A stretch of DNA of 15,134 nt from Dehalococcoidia bacterium (lineage in GTDB: Bacteria > Chloroflexota > Dehalococcoidia > UBA6926): positions 1 through 15,134 of the forward strand of contig JASLZO010000009.1 in NCBI GenBank assembly GCA_030754805.1. The letters run 5' to 3'. The position numbers and the translations under genes are program-made. This document shows positions 1-10,551 of the stretch, piece by piece (position 1 is the stretch's first letter; the number at the start of each line of letters is the position of its first letter). The notes beneath the pieces were generated by a model that saw only the letters and a program-made list of their open reading frames with translations, did no database searches and had not been told where the DNA came from.

Positions 1-817
1 TCTGGCGATATGCCCAAGCGTGTTTCGACAGGTCGTCATAGACGATCAGGGCGTCCTTGCCCTCGGCCATGAAGTCCTCGCCGATCGCGCATCCGGAGTA
101 CGGCGCTAGGTATTGCATCGGCGCCGGGTCGGAAGAGTTCGCGGCAACGACCACAGTGTGCTCCATGGCCCCGGCTTCCTCAAGCGTCGCCACGAGCTGG
201 GCAACCTTGGACGCCTTCTGGCCAATCGCCACGTAGACGCAGAAAAGGTCGCCACCACGCTGGTTGATGATCGTGTCGACCGCCACCGCGGTCTTGCCGG
301 TGGAGCGATCGCCGATGATCAACTCTCGTTGGCCACGCCCCACCGGAATCATCGCGTCGATCGCCTTCAGGCCGGTCTGCACGGGAGCGTCCACTCCCAT
401 CCGCACAGACACGTCGGGAGCGACTTGTTCGATCGGTCGTGTCCGGGTCGTGCTGATTGGGCCCTTACCATCCAAAGGAACCCCGAGTGCGTCCACCACG
501 CGGCCAATCATCGCCTCACCGACGGGCACTTCAGCGATGCGACCGGTGGTTCGGACCTCGGTCCCTTCCTTGATACCCTCTTCGGAGCCAAGGATCACGA
601 GCCCAACCGTTTCCTCTTCGAGATTCAACGCCATCCCTGCCGAACCTGAATCGAACTCGACCAACTCGCCATAGCGGACCCCGGTCAATCCGTGGACCGT
701 CGCGATACCGTCACCGGTCTGGATCACGGTCCCGACGTCGACTGCCTCGACGTTCGTGCCGAATTCCTCGATCTGGCGTCGGATGATAGATGCTATGTCT
801 TGACCCTGAACCGCCAT
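1..817 (-). CDS. atpA: ATP synthase F1 subunit alpha, N-terminal part (cut by window edge)
   Basis: Alpha subunit of the F1 head, which forms the alternating hexamer with beta and carries the non-catalytic nucleotide sites. My translation from the ATG at 815-817 gives 272 codons, a little over half of the usual ~505. It begins [19 protein letters not shown], followed by the beta-barrel domain (about residues 25-95). The P-loop GDRSTGKT sits at residues 169-176 with K175, the same number as in E. coli; the usual Gln of GDRQTGKT is Ser here. [16 protein letters not shown] and the downstream [10 protein letters not shown] stretch are also typical of alpha. GAGGAG stands about 10 bases before the ATG. 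It is the last gene of the operon visible here; atpG and atpD would be expected beyond the left edge. Identification is certain; only completeness is missing. Confidence 0.97.
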   Translation of the reverse strand, partial: MAVQGQDIASIIRRQIEEFGTNVEAVDVGTVIQTGDGIATVHGLTGVRYGELVEFDSGSAGMALNLEEETVGLVILGSEEGIKEGTEVRTTGRIAEVPVGEAMIGRVVDALGVPLDGKGPISTTRTRPIEQVAPDVSVRMGVDAPVQTGLKAIDAMIPVGRGQRELIIGDRSTGKTAVAVDTIINQRGGDLFCVYVAIGQKASKVAQLVATLEEAGAMEHTVVVAANSSDPAPMQYLAPYSGCAIGEDFMAEGKDALIVYDDLSKHAWAYRQ

Positions 818-864
818 CGCCTGTTACTCCTCGTCCGCGTGTCGTCTGCTCTTCCGGAGCCCGA

Positions 865-881
865 TCCAACGGATCGTTGGG
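865..881 (-). other. Short RNA hairpin in the atpH-atpA gap
   Basis: CCAACG (866-871) and CGTTGG (875-880) form a perfect 6-bp stem with a 3-base loop, extendable by one wobble pair. It lies in the 82-base gap between atpH and atpA and has no T-run after it, so it does not look like a terminator. It could tune translation or mRNA processing between the two genes; that role is inference. Confidence 0.4.
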
Positions 882-899
882 TTCCATACTTCTGGTCGC

Positions 900-1445
900 T
901 TAAGAAGCAGCCTCGTTCCGTAGCCAGTCACGCATGTGCCTGAGCCGCGTCCTGGTGCTGCCGTCGATCACTTGATCGCCAACGCGTGCCACCATCCCTC
1001 CGATGATGCTCTCGTCCACCACTGACACCAGCCGGAGGTCTCGCCCGCCGAGCCTTTCTTGCAAGTTAGTCTCGACCTGTTTTCGAAGGTCATCATCGAG
1101 CGGCACGGCGGTCGTGACGGTCGCCGATACGATTCCCCGGTGCTCGTCAAGCATGTCCCGGTACGCCGTCGCGATCCCTGCAGCAAGATGCCCGCGCCGT
1201 CGGCGCACGAGCAACGTCACCAAGTTCCGCGCCTGCGGCGATACTCCTTCCAGGTGCCGATCGAGGAGTTGCTGCTTCTGATCATCCGAGACTTTCGACG
1301 CCGTCAGGAACGCTTGCGTCTCCGAAAGATCCAGCACGCCGCTCAGTGTGTTGAGGTCATCGTTCCACTGGTCGAACGTGTCATTGTCACGTGCGATCTC
1401 GAAGACCGCCCGCGCGTACCGTCTCGCGGAACCCGTCGATGGCAC
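900..1445 (-). CDS. atpH: ATP synthase F1 subunit delta (OSCP-like)
   Basis: Delta subunit, part of the peripheral stalk; it joins the b dimer to the top of the F1 head. The 181 residues match the usual family length (~175-185). The N-terminal helical domain begins RRYARAVFEIARD. The C-terminal part holds the family signature, VDESIIGGMVARVGDQVIDG, followed by STRTRLRHMRDWL. The start is GTG at 1443-1445, three bases after the atpF stop, with a GGGAG about 10 bases upstream inside the atpF tail; translational coupling is likely. The next gene, atpA, begins 82 bases after the TAA stop, an unusually wide gap for this operon. Identification is secure from the C-terminal signature and operon position. 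Confidence 0.95.
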   Translation of the reverse strand: MPSTGSARRYARAVFEIARDNDTFDQWNDDLNTLSGVLDLSETQAFLTASKVSDDQKQQLLDRHLEGVSPQARNLVTLLVRRRRGHLAAGIATAYRDMLDEHRGIVSATVTTAVPLDDDLRKQVETNLQERLGGRDLRLVSVVDESIIGGMVARVGDQVIDGSTRTRLRHMRDWLRNEAAS

Positions 1446-1448
1446 TGG

Positions 1449-1961
1449 TTAGTCGCTCCCGCCGCCGGGCCGTGTCTCTTCGAGGACCTCTTCGACCAGC
1501 GTGCGATGGGAAGGAGCGTCGAGTGACTGGTTGATCACGCGCTCGGCCGCTAGGATCGCCAGGTCCGTGAACTCACGACGGACCTGCTCGACGGCATCAT
1601 CCCGTTCACGCTGAATTTCTTCTCGGGCTCGGGCGATCAGTGTCTCCGCCTCGGTCCTCGCACTCGTGCGGGCGTCAGCTTCCATCTTCTGACCGAGTTC
1701 CTGCGCCTGTTGGATGATCTGCTGCGCTCGTTCCCGTGCCTCCCCGAGTGCTCGCTGAACTTCTTCTTCGCTCTTCGCCGACTCCTGTCGAGCGCGCTCC
1801 GCCGCCGCCAACGACTCGCGGATCCGCTCCGTCCGTTGATCAAGGATGCGAAGCACCGGGCGGTACAGCAACACGCTCAAGAGGAGCAGAAGCAGGCCGA
1901 AGTTGATGAACTGCGAGATCAACCCTGGTAGGTTGAAGCCGATGTTCTCTAGGATCTCCAC
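1449..1961 (-). CDS. atpF: ATP synthase Fo subunit b
   Basis: Subunit b, the stator stalk linking the a subunit in the membrane to delta on F1. The 170 residues show one N-terminal membrane helix (about residues 13-32, FINFGLLLLLLSVLLYRPVL). After it comes a long charged alpha-helical coiled coil rich in Glu, Arg, Gln and Ala, and then a C-terminal segment (AILAAERVINQSLD) that contacts delta. Only one b-type gene is seen here, so a b homodimer is expected. The start is GTG at 1959-1961, with GAGGT six bases upstream. It lies 19 bases after the atpE stop and three before the atpH start. Length and architecture are normal. Confidence 0.95.
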   Translation of the reverse strand: MEILENIGFNLPGLISQFINFGLLLLLLSVLLYRPVLRILDQRTERIRESLAAAERARQESAKSEEEVQRALGEARERAQQIIQQAQELGQKMEADARTSARTEAETLIARAREEIQRERDDAVEQVRREFTDLAILAAERVINQSLDAPSHRTLVEEVLEETRPGGGSD

Positions 1962-1980
1962 CGTTTGACCTCGGCGCTCT

Positions 1981-3455
<1,475 letters not shown>

Positions 3456-3461
3456 GCTCGC

Positions 3462-3710
3462 TTATCCTCGCCCTCTTCGGTTTTGATCTGAACCCGCCAG
3501 CAACGGGGCAGCCATTTTGTACACCCCGTAGAAGGCCGCTGCCAACCCGAGCGTCAAGCCCAGGAGCGTGAAGAGCGGGTCCAACCCGGTCCGCTCATCA
3601 AGCCAGAGGCCCCCTAGTACGCCACCCAGAATGCTCGCCACCACGTACCAGCCCATGCCGAGCAGCCGCGCCGCGACCGCATAACGCTCGAATCCTGGCG
3701 ACCGATTCAT
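3462..3710 (-). CDS. AtpZ/AtpI-family small membrane protein, first gene of the ATP synthase operon
   Basis: An 82-residue protein with two predicted membrane helices (about residues 20-38, WYVVASILGGVLGGLWLDE, and 45-65, PLFTLLGLTLGLAAAFYGV) and charged ends. This layout and the GxxxGGxxLDxxxG-type pattern fit the AtpZ/AtpI family. Members sit at the head of bacterial ATP synthase operons, and known ones help c-ring assembly or act with Mg2+/Ca2+ transport. Family assignment rests on size, topology and position, so a specific symbol is not given. The ATG at 3708-3710 has no convincing Shine-Dalgarno sequence; the promoter seen just upstream would give a leader of only about 10 bases. The gene ends six bases before the atpB start. 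Confidence 0.82.
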   Translation of the reverse strand: MNRSPGFERYAVAARLLGMGWYVVASILGGVLGGLWLDERTGLDPLFTLLGLTLGLAAAFYGVYKMAAPLLAGSDQNRRGRG

Positions 3711-3726
3711 CCCGAACAGCTTGAGA

Positions 3727-3756
3727 AATCTATCACGTGCCAGATTTGGACGTCAA
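3727..3756 (-). promoter_or_regulatory. Sigma70-type promoter of the ATP synthase operon
   Basis: On the minus strand TTGACG (3751-3756) is followed after 18 bases by TAGATT (3727-3732), matching 5/6 and 4/6 of the consensus. The predicted transcription start is near 3720, about 10 bases before the ATG of the atpZ/I-like gene. This means a very short leader and explains the missing Shine-Dalgarno sequence. It is the only good promoter I see before the atp genes. Confidence 0.6.
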
Positions 3757-3772
3757 GGAATTTGTTCCTGAC
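3752..3772. promoter_or_regulatory. Inverted repeat overlapping the -35 element, possible operator
   Basis: Half-sites GTCAAGGAA (3752-3760) and TTCCTGAC (3765-3772, plus-strand reading) are inverted around TTTG, with a one-base bulge. The first half-site contains the -35 hexamer of the atp promoter, so a bound protein could block RNA polymerase. It could instead be a weak terminator stem for the upstream gene, but no T-run follows. Confidence 0.35.
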
Positions 3773-3802
3773 AAGACAAGCCCGATCCGCGGGCTCCATG
3801 GC

Positions 3803-4348
3803 CTAATCGCGCTCGCTTTCACCCAGGTCTAAGTCCAACTCGTCGACGAAGTCACGGAACGCGGACAGTCGTTTCAGTTCGTCCTCGGAAACCTCGCGAT
3901 CCGGTTCTTCGGTCCTAGCTTCGGTGATCGGTTTCCCTGTTTCCTTGTCGATCAGCACTCCGGCCCGTTCGAGAACACCCTCGTCGACATAGATTGGGAC
4001 CTTCGTTCGAACCGCGAGAGCTATGGCGTCGCTAGGTCGGCTGTCGATCTCCACCTGGCTGCCGTCGTCGTCTAGGACGATCTTCGCGAAGAACGTGTCG
4101 TCGGTCAGGTCGGACACCACGATCGCCGAGATCTTCGCTCCCAGCTTCCCGATGATGTTGGTGACCAGGTCATGGGTCATAGGGCGGGCGATCGGAACGT
4201 CCTGAAGCTTGATCGCGATCGATTCCGCCTCGGCCCCCCCGATCCAGATCGGCAGGTACCGCTGCTGCGATGACTTCTCTTTGAGAATCACGACGCGTTG
4301 GTAGTTCATGAGGTGCACGCGAATGCTGTCGATGTCCATCTCGATCAT
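3803..4348 (-). CDS. Bifunctional nuclease family protein (BFN domain, DUF151)
   Basis: A 181-residue protein whose first ~130 residues match the BFN/DUF151 family (PF02577). Seen are YLPIWIGGAEAESIA (31-45), RPMTHDL (55-61) and SRPSDAIALAVR (103-114), the usual conserved blocks. A plant member was reported to have RNase and DNase activity; in bacteria the role is poorly known. The C-terminal ~45 residues are acidic and helical (EDELKRLSAFRDFVDELD), a common tail in this family. The start is the ATG at 4346-4348, with AGGGGGG about 9 bases upstream. It lies between the SbcC gene (94-base gap) and the atp operon (92-base gap), each with its own candidate promoter, so co-transcription is possible but not shown. 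No link to ATP synthesis is implied. Confidence 0.9.
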   Translation of the reverse strand: MIEMDIDSIRVHLMNYQRVVILKEKSSQQRYLPIWIGGAEAESIAIKLQDVPIARPMTHDLVTNIIGKLGAKISAIVVSDLTDDTFFAKIVLDDDGSQVEIDSRPSDAIALAVRTKVPIYVDEGVLERAGVLIDKETGKPITEARTEEPDREVSEDELKRLSAFRDFVDELDLDLGESERD

Positions 4349-4377
4349 CGCGCACAGCCCCCCTTTCGGCCCCGGCC

Positions 4378-4407
4378 AGTGTACTGCCGCGCGAAAAATG
4401 GGCGCAA
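4378..4407 (-). promoter_or_regulatory. Candidate promoter of the bifunctional nuclease gene
   Basis: On the minus strand TTGCGC (4402-4407) and TACACT (4378-4383) are 18 bases apart, matching 3/6 and 4/6 of the consensus. The start of transcription would fall near 4371, about 23 bases before the ATG, leaving room for the AGGGGGG ribosome site. The match is modest. Confidence 0.35.
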
Positions 4408-4442
4408 TCGGAGAAGCACGCTTCCTCGTTGGCGGGAGCCGT

Positions 4443-7031
4443 TCAGCTGATCACTTCGAAACGAGATCCGTGGTCGGTCTTCGTCACTTCGATCCGAGAA
4501 TCGAACTGATTCTTGATTTCATCGATATGCGTGATGACCAAGATCAGACCGTCGTGGAATGAAGGGTCATTCCAGAGCGTTGAGACGGCCTCCACGAGCC
4601 TTTGCCTTCCCGTCGTGTCCTGGGTCCCGAATCCCTCGTCAATGAACAGCAACGGAACCTCCGCACCGGACCGCCGTGCGAGCACTTGGGACAGGGCGAC
4701 ACGAAGCGCGAAATCGATGCGGAACGCCTCTCCTCCGCTGAACATCTCGTACTTCCGGGTACCCCACTCGTCCCCGATCATCACGTCGAGGACTTCCTGT
4801 TGGCCTCCTCCTCGGGTCTCTCGCTGGGTGTCCAGGCGAAGGCTCATCCGGTTGCCGGTCAACGCGGAAAGCAACCGGTTCGCCTCTTCTTCGATCTCGG
4901 GGATGGCAGTTTCGACGAGCAGGGCCTGGATCCCCTGGACTCCAAATGCGGTCGCCAGATCGTCATAGATGCTCATTTCATCGGCCGACCGCCGTTCGTC
5001 CCTCCTCGCGCTCCGGAGGCTGCTCCTCTGCTGCTCCAGGTGCGCCCTATCCCGTTCGAGGCTTCCGCGGTTTCGTTCGAGTTCGGAGATTGCTCGACGC
5101 ACGCTATCTATGGTTGATTCAAGAGTTGTCAGGCGGCTTTCGATGTCTGCCGTCTCACTGAGTTCCTGTTGAACGCTCGCGGCTCGAGCGGTCACTTCCG
5201 CCAGCATCCCCTTGGTGTCGTCGCGCCTAAGGGTCAGTTCATCGACCCGTGCGGTCTGGTTCGAGAGTGACGTCCGCGCCTCTTCGAGCGCTCGATGCTC
5301 ACCGTCCCATCGTTCCAGTCCCGTGGCCAACGACTCCCCAACGCGATGCGCCTCGGGGTCGTAGCCAACAGCGGTGATCTCCGACTCGAGAGCGACAAGG
5401 CCAGCGCGTTCGCTTTCGGCGAACTGAGACGATGCGAACCTCGAAGTCAGGGCTTCTATATCGGCTTGCACCGGCGACAATTCTTCAGCTGCCGTATCGG
5501 CCGATCGCATATCCGCTTCGATGGCGCCGATCTCAGACTCGATCGATGCGGCCGCGCGTTCCACCTCCGCGGCCGCCTCCTGCGACCACCGTTGAAGTGC
5601 ATCGTGCTTCGTTCGCAGGAGGCGGCCCTCGTCGGTCAAATCTGCCGTTTCGAGATCGTTCTTGGACCGACGTTCCGCGTAATGGCGGCGCACCTCGTCC
5701 AGTCCATGTGTACCCAACTCGGCTCCGCACACCGGGCAGACCTCTGCACTCACATCGGCCCGATCACGCGAATCGAAGATGGCCAGGCTTTCGGCAATCA
5801 GCTGCCTTTCGTCTTGAAGCCTCGCGAGTACTGCCCTCTTCGACTCGAGTTCGCGGCCCAGCGCTTCGCGTTCTTCCGATTTCTTCGCAAGTTCGGATCG
5901 AGAAACTTCATGTCCCTGGCGTCGTTGTTCCACCTCGGCCAATCGTCGCCCAAGTGAATCCTTCGATTCAACCCGTCTCACCAGTTCTCGCGCCTGTGCT
6001 TGCCTGGATGCGAGTTCCCGTTCCAACACCGTTCGTTCTCGTGTGATGGCTTGTTCGAACGCCGGTTTTCGCGCGTTCAGCTCATTGACCGTTCTCGCTT
6101 TTTCGCCATGGCCTGCAAGCGAGGCCCGTGCAGCCTGCAGTGTCGAGTACCCCTCTTCGATCTCGGTTCCACGATCGACGAACGCCCGGGCATTGGCGAC
6201 CCTGGACACCCATTCGCCAAGCTCCATCCGAAGTCGGTCAAGTTCGCCAGTGCGGCGCACCCCCTCCGCGGATAATTGCTCCAGCTCCTTCCGCCCCTCC
6301 CGCTGTTTCGCTACGCCTTCCCGAAGGGCTTCAGCTTCTCGCGTGGCATTCGTCAATTCTTCGCGACGGGTGTCCAGATCATGCGTGGCTGACTCGAGGT
6401 CACGGAGCACGTCAGGTTCCCGATCCAGCCCTTTCTCGAAACTGGCCGTCAAGCCTTCGTGGGATCGCCTGTCCATCTCCCGCTCTCGAGCCTGCTCGCG
6501 AGCGCGATCGGCGAACCTGTCGTAATGGGTGAGCCCCAGTACCTCACCTAGCATCCGTCTCCGTTCAGCGGGTCGCATCCTCGTGAACAGGTCGGCCTTT
6601 CCTTGGACCAGGAACGCCGTGTTAACGAAGGTGTCATAATCGAGGCGCAGCAGGCCGGTGATCTGCTCTTGTGTTTCTCGAGACCTCGCTCCGCTCTGAG
6701 CACGGAATTGATCCCCGTCCCACGCCTGCAATTCCAACGCGGACTGGCCAGCGCCGGAATTGCTCCGTGGCAGACGGTGCCGTCTGAGCACGCGATACAG
6801 GCCCTCGCCCAAGCGGAACTCCAACTCGACCACCACCTCAGATTCGCCGGCGGACACCAACGAATCTGCTGACGCCCCGGCGCGTGAACGCCCCCATAGG
6901 CACCAGGTGATTCCGTCCAGGATTGCCGACTTCCCGGCGCCATTGTCGCCGGCCAGGCATGCGATTCCCAATCCGCCGAGGTCCAACGGAGGCTGCCGTC
7001 CGCGGTACGGCATGAAATTTTCGAGCGTCAA
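4443..7031 (-). CDS. SbcC/Rad50-type SMC-like ATPase
   Basis: Large ATPase of the Mre11-Rad50 (SbcCD) class, which holds and processes DNA ends with an Mre11/SbcD nuclease. In 862 residues the split ABC head is complete: Walker A GDNGAGKS (28-35), Q-loop FLVQGKADLF, signature SGGE (765-768), Walker B LLFIDE (D798, E799) and the switch His in VITHIDE (H835). Two long coiled-coil arms flank the zinc hook CPVC (432-435), placed almost exactly mid-protein. No sbcD/mre11 gene is in the window. The TTG at 7029-7031 is used here as the conventional start, but it has no Shine-Dalgarno sequence. Homologs usually have a few more residues (xxPLRLxLxNF), and the frame is open to an ATT at 7044-7046 with GGAG eight bases upstream; that is the likelier true start. 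Confidence 0.93.
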   Translation of the reverse strand: MTLENFMPYRGRQPPLDLGGLGIACLAGDNGAGKSAILDGITWCLWGRSRAGASADSLVSAGESEVVVELEFRLGEGLYRVLRRHRLPRSNSGAGQSALELQAWDGDQFRAQSGARSRETQEQITGLLRLDYDTFVNTAFLVQGKADLFTRMRPAERRRMLGEVLGLTHYDRFADRAREQAREREMDRRSHEGLTASFEKGLDREPDVLRDLESATHDLDTRREELTNATREAEALREGVAKQREGRKELEQLSAEGVRRTGELDRLRMELGEWVSRVANARAFVDRGTEIEEGYSTLQAARASLAGHGEKARTVNELNARKPAFEQAITRERTVLERELASRQAQARELVRRVESKDSLGRRLAEVEQRRQGHEVSRSELAKKSEEREALGRELESKRAVLARLQDERQLIAESLAIFDSRDRADVSAEVCPVCGAELGTHGLDEVRRHYAERRSKNDLETADLTDEGRLLRTKHDALQRWSQEAAAEVERAAASIESEIGAIEADMRSADTAAEELSPVQADIEALTSRFASSQFAESERAGLVALESEITAVGYDPEAHRVGESLATGLERWDGEHRALEEARTSLSNQTARVDELTLRRDDTKGMLAEVTARAASVQQELSETADIESRLTTLESTIDSVRRAISELERNRGSLERDRAHLEQQRSSLRSARRDERRSADEMSIYDDLATAFGVQGIQALLVETAIPEIEEEANRLLSALTGNRMSLRLDTQRETRGGGQQEVLDVMIGDEWGTRKYEMFSGGEAFRIDFALRVALSQVLARRSGAEVPLLFIDEGFGTQDTTGRQRLVEAVSTLWNDPSFHDGLILVITHIDEIKNQFDSRIEVTKTDHGSRFEVIS

Positions 7032-7069
7032 TCGAAGGGGAAGAATCTACCACGCTCCAGGCAGGTGAA

Positions 7070-7122
7070 TGACCGTGTCTCGAACCCCATCCATTGTAGT
7101 TGCGAAAAGCCCAGACTTATGG
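7070..7122 (-). promoter_or_regulatory. Possible promoter of the SbcC-type gene
   Basis: On the minus strand TACAAT (7093-7098, 5/6 to the -10 consensus) would start transcription near 7086, about 40 bases before the proposed ATT start. The -35 region at 17-19 bases spacing (around 7116-7122) is poor, so this is tentative. It faces away from the oxidoreductase gene and its own -10 element. Confidence 0.3.
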
Positions 7123-7139
7123 TTTTCCACTCGTATACT
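7111..7139 (+). promoter_or_regulatory. Candidate promoter of the oxidoreductase-ffh pair
   Basis: TATACT at 7134-7139 matches 5/6 of the -10 consensus, lies in an A+T-richer patch and is 33 bases before the ATG at 7173. The -35 position (about 7111-7116) is a poor match. The transcript would start near 7146, leaving a leader of about 27 bases with GAGGGGG five bases before the ATG. Confidence 0.4.
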
Positions 7140-7172
7140 CGTGCCTACACCGCAGCATCTGAGGGGGCCTGA

Positions 7173-8270
7173 ATGACGGATAGCATGGGGTTGCGTGTCG
7201 GAGTCGTTGGCGTCGGGTTCGGCACGACCGTTCACGTCCCTGGCTTCCAATCGGAGGGACTCGAAGTCGTTGCGATTGCGGCACGGCGGGGAGAACGCGC
7301 CCGCGAGGCCGCCGCTCAGTTCAACATCCCGAATGCAACCGACGATTGGCGTGAAATCCTTGCGATGCCCGAAGTCGACATCGTGAGCATCGCATCGCCG
7401 CACCCGTTGCATAGCGAAATGTCAGTAGCCGCGCTGGAGGCGGGTAAACACGTCCTCTGCGAGAAACCCACGGCCGTGAATGCCGACGAGGCCCGGGTGA
7501 TGCGTGATGCCGCCCGCTCCAGCACGAAGACCGCGATGATTGCCCACGAGTTCCGGTGGGCCCCTCAACGGGCATTCGTCAGGCAGCTGATGGACCAGCG
7601 ATATATAGGCGATCTCCGGTTCGTTCGCGGGAACCTCGAGGTCGGCCCGCGTCGCGCACCTTCCAGGCCTCGGCCCGCCCCGAACCCGGACCTCGGCCGC
7701 CGTGGCGGATTCCTCTGGGGACTCGGGTCCCATTACCTCGACGCTTTCCGACACTGGTTCGGTGACATCGTGGCCGTCCAGTCGATCATGCGTGCGCAGA
7801 TGCCAGAGCGCGTCGACGCCTCCGGCGCCCCAACCCGAACGGAGTCCGACGACACCTTCGCAGTGTTAATCGAATTCGCCAATGGCGGATGGGGCTCATT
7901 CAGCGGCAGTAGTGCAGCCCCATTCGGGGATGGCGCACAGATCGAGATCTTCGGCACCGAGGGCTCGCTCTCCACCCCGCAACCGACGCCGGGGTTCAAC
8001 CCGCCTCCGGACGGAAAAGTCTACGGAGCAAAGTTCGGAGACGAGTCTCGGGACGAGTTGCCCATGCCATCTGAGTTCGTTCCTTTCGATGACGAACGCG
8101 ATCACCGACTTCTCGCGTTCCGATTGATGGTGCGCGAACTCGTGAAGGGCATCGGCGAGGGGAAGTCTCCGGCCCCGAACTTCGAAGACGCCTACCGCAT
8201 CCAACAGGTCCTCGACGCGGTGGTCGAGTCGTCGGAGACGGGGCGCCGCGTCTCCATCGTCCTCGACTAG
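7173..8270 (+). CDS. Gfo/Idh/MocA-family NAD(P)-dependent oxidoreductase
   Basis: 365 residues, normal for the family, whose members oxidise or reduce sugars, inositols and related compounds. The N-terminal Rossmann fold has GVVGVGFG (10-17); CEKP (96-99) holds the conserved catalytic-region Lys. The C-terminal substrate domain contains GSHYLDAFRHWFGD with H187 and D190 of the usual GxHxxD motif. A Pro/Arg-rich run (about 158-178) precedes that helix and is less usual. The substrate cannot be told from sequence. The ATG at 7173 follows GAGGGGG by five bases; an internal ATG at 7185 is less well placed. The stop TAG at 8268-8270 is nine bases before ffh, whose ribosome site overlaps it, so the two are probably co-transcribed, although no functional link is evident. 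Confidence 0.92.
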   Translation: MTDSMGLRVGVVGVGFGTTVHVPGFQSEGLEVVAIAARRGERAREAAAQFNIPNATDDWREILAMPEVDIVSIASPHPLHSEMSVAALEAGKHVLCEKPTAVNADEARVMRDAARSSTKTAMIAHEFRWAPQRAFVRQLMDQRYIGDLRFVRGNLEVGPRRAPSRPRPAPNPDLGRRGGFLWGLGSHYLDAFRHWFGDIVAVQSIMRAQMPERVDASGAPTRTESDDTFAVLIEFANGGWGSFSGSSAAPFGDGAQIEIFGTEGSLSTPQPTPGFNPPPDGKVYGAKFGDESRDELPMPSEFVPFDDERDHRLLAFRLMVRELVKGIGEGKSPAPNFEDAYRIQQVLDAVVESSETGRRVSIVLD

Positions 8271-8279
8271 GAAAGACTG

Positions 8280-9623
<1,344 letters not shown>

Positions 9624-9705
9624 TTCGGAATTCGAACCGTTAGCAATTTTCTCAGCGACTCCTGCTGCAATCGGCCGGCCCTCATGCGGCCAACGTGGTG
9701 CCGAA

Positions 9706-10527
9706 CTAGTGCACAAACTGCCCGACCAGCAGCGACGTCCCCCAGAAAAGCACCGCGCCCGCAACCACCGAGAAAACGACCGGCCGACGGTGCTCAGCAC
9801 CCGCGGCCGGGATTAGGATCGTGGTCGCCAGGTAGAGAAACGTTCCTCCCGCCAGGCCCAGGAATACATGGGTCAGCTGGCCTCCTAGGTCTCCAACCAG
9901 AAATGGCAGCAGGATGCCTGGGATCGTGATTAGCCCGATCGCCACCCCGGACAGGAATGAGGCCCGTCGGGAATTCCCGGCAGCCCGCATCAACGTCGCG
10001 ACTGAAAGCCCCGCCGGGACCTCATGCAACATGACACCAACGAAGACAAGGACACCCACCGACCTTTCGGCCAGTAAACCTGCTCCAATCGCTAGGCCGT
10101 CTAGGAAATCGTGAGCAAGGAACCCGGCGAAGGCGGCGATGGCTGCCGCCTTCGTGATCGGAAGCGGGTCATGACGGAACTCGGTATGCATGGTGTGTTC
10201 GTCCGCGTCATTGCCCGACCCGCCAGCGAGCGTCGTCGGCACCGATACCGCGGTGGCGCTCGGCGCGTGCGCATGTGCCGCGAAGTACTGCTCGATCAGG
10301 TACATCAGCAGATAGCCAGCGACTATCACCGGGGGAACGAACGCCCCCCCACCCTCCAAGGCTTCAGGCAAGATTTCGAGAACGGCAACGCCCAGAATGA
10401 AACCACCGGAGAGTCCAATTAGGAGACTCGTCGCGGGAACATTCGCGGTCCTGCGAGCGATGCCTAGGTAGCTGCCCAAGACGTTCGCCCCGGCCGTGAG
10501 CAGCCCGAGAAAGAGAGCTAACGCCAC
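9706..10527 (-). CDS. ZIP-family divalent metal transporter
   Basis: A membrane protein of 273 residues with about eight predicted helices, fitting the ZIP family that carries Zn2+ and other divalent metals (Fe2+, Mn2+) inward. The metal-site motifs of helices 4 and 5 are present: HDFLDGLAIG (H139, D143) and HEVPAGLSVATLMRAAG (H168, E169). A loop at about residues 83-119 with several His (AAHAHAP, EHTMHTEFRHD) is a typical variable metal-binding loop. The metal cannot be named from sequence. The start is GTG at 10525-10527, with only a weak GGGG about 9 bases upstream. No room exists for a promoter between the gene and the hairpin just upstream, so it may be read through from the small gene before it. 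Confidence 0.9.
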   Translation of the reverse strand: MALALFLGLLTAGANVLGSYLGIARRTANVPATSLLIGLSGGFILGVAVLEILPEALEGGGAFVPPVIVAGYLLMYLIEQYFAAHAHAPSATAVSVPTTLAGGSGNDADEHTMHTEFRHDPLPITKAAAIAAFAGFLAHDFLDGLAIGAGLLAERSVGVLVFVGVMLHEVPAGLSVATLMRAAGNSRRASFLSGVAIGLITIPGILLPFLVGDLGGQLTHVFLGLAGGTFLYLATTILIPAAGAEHRRPVVFSVVAGAVLFWGTSLLVGQFVH

Positions 10528-10551
10528 GCGGTTAGCCCCATGTCAGTTTTC

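Noticed and set aside
4420..4436. GAAGC/GCTTC repeat after the SbcC gene as a terminator
   Set aside because: A loop of about two bases is too small, and no T-run follows.
9673..9691. GGCCG/CGGCC inverted repeat between the convergent ffh and ZIP genes, as a bidirectional terminator
   Set aside because: The stem is only 5 bp with a 9-base loop and no T-run on either strand.
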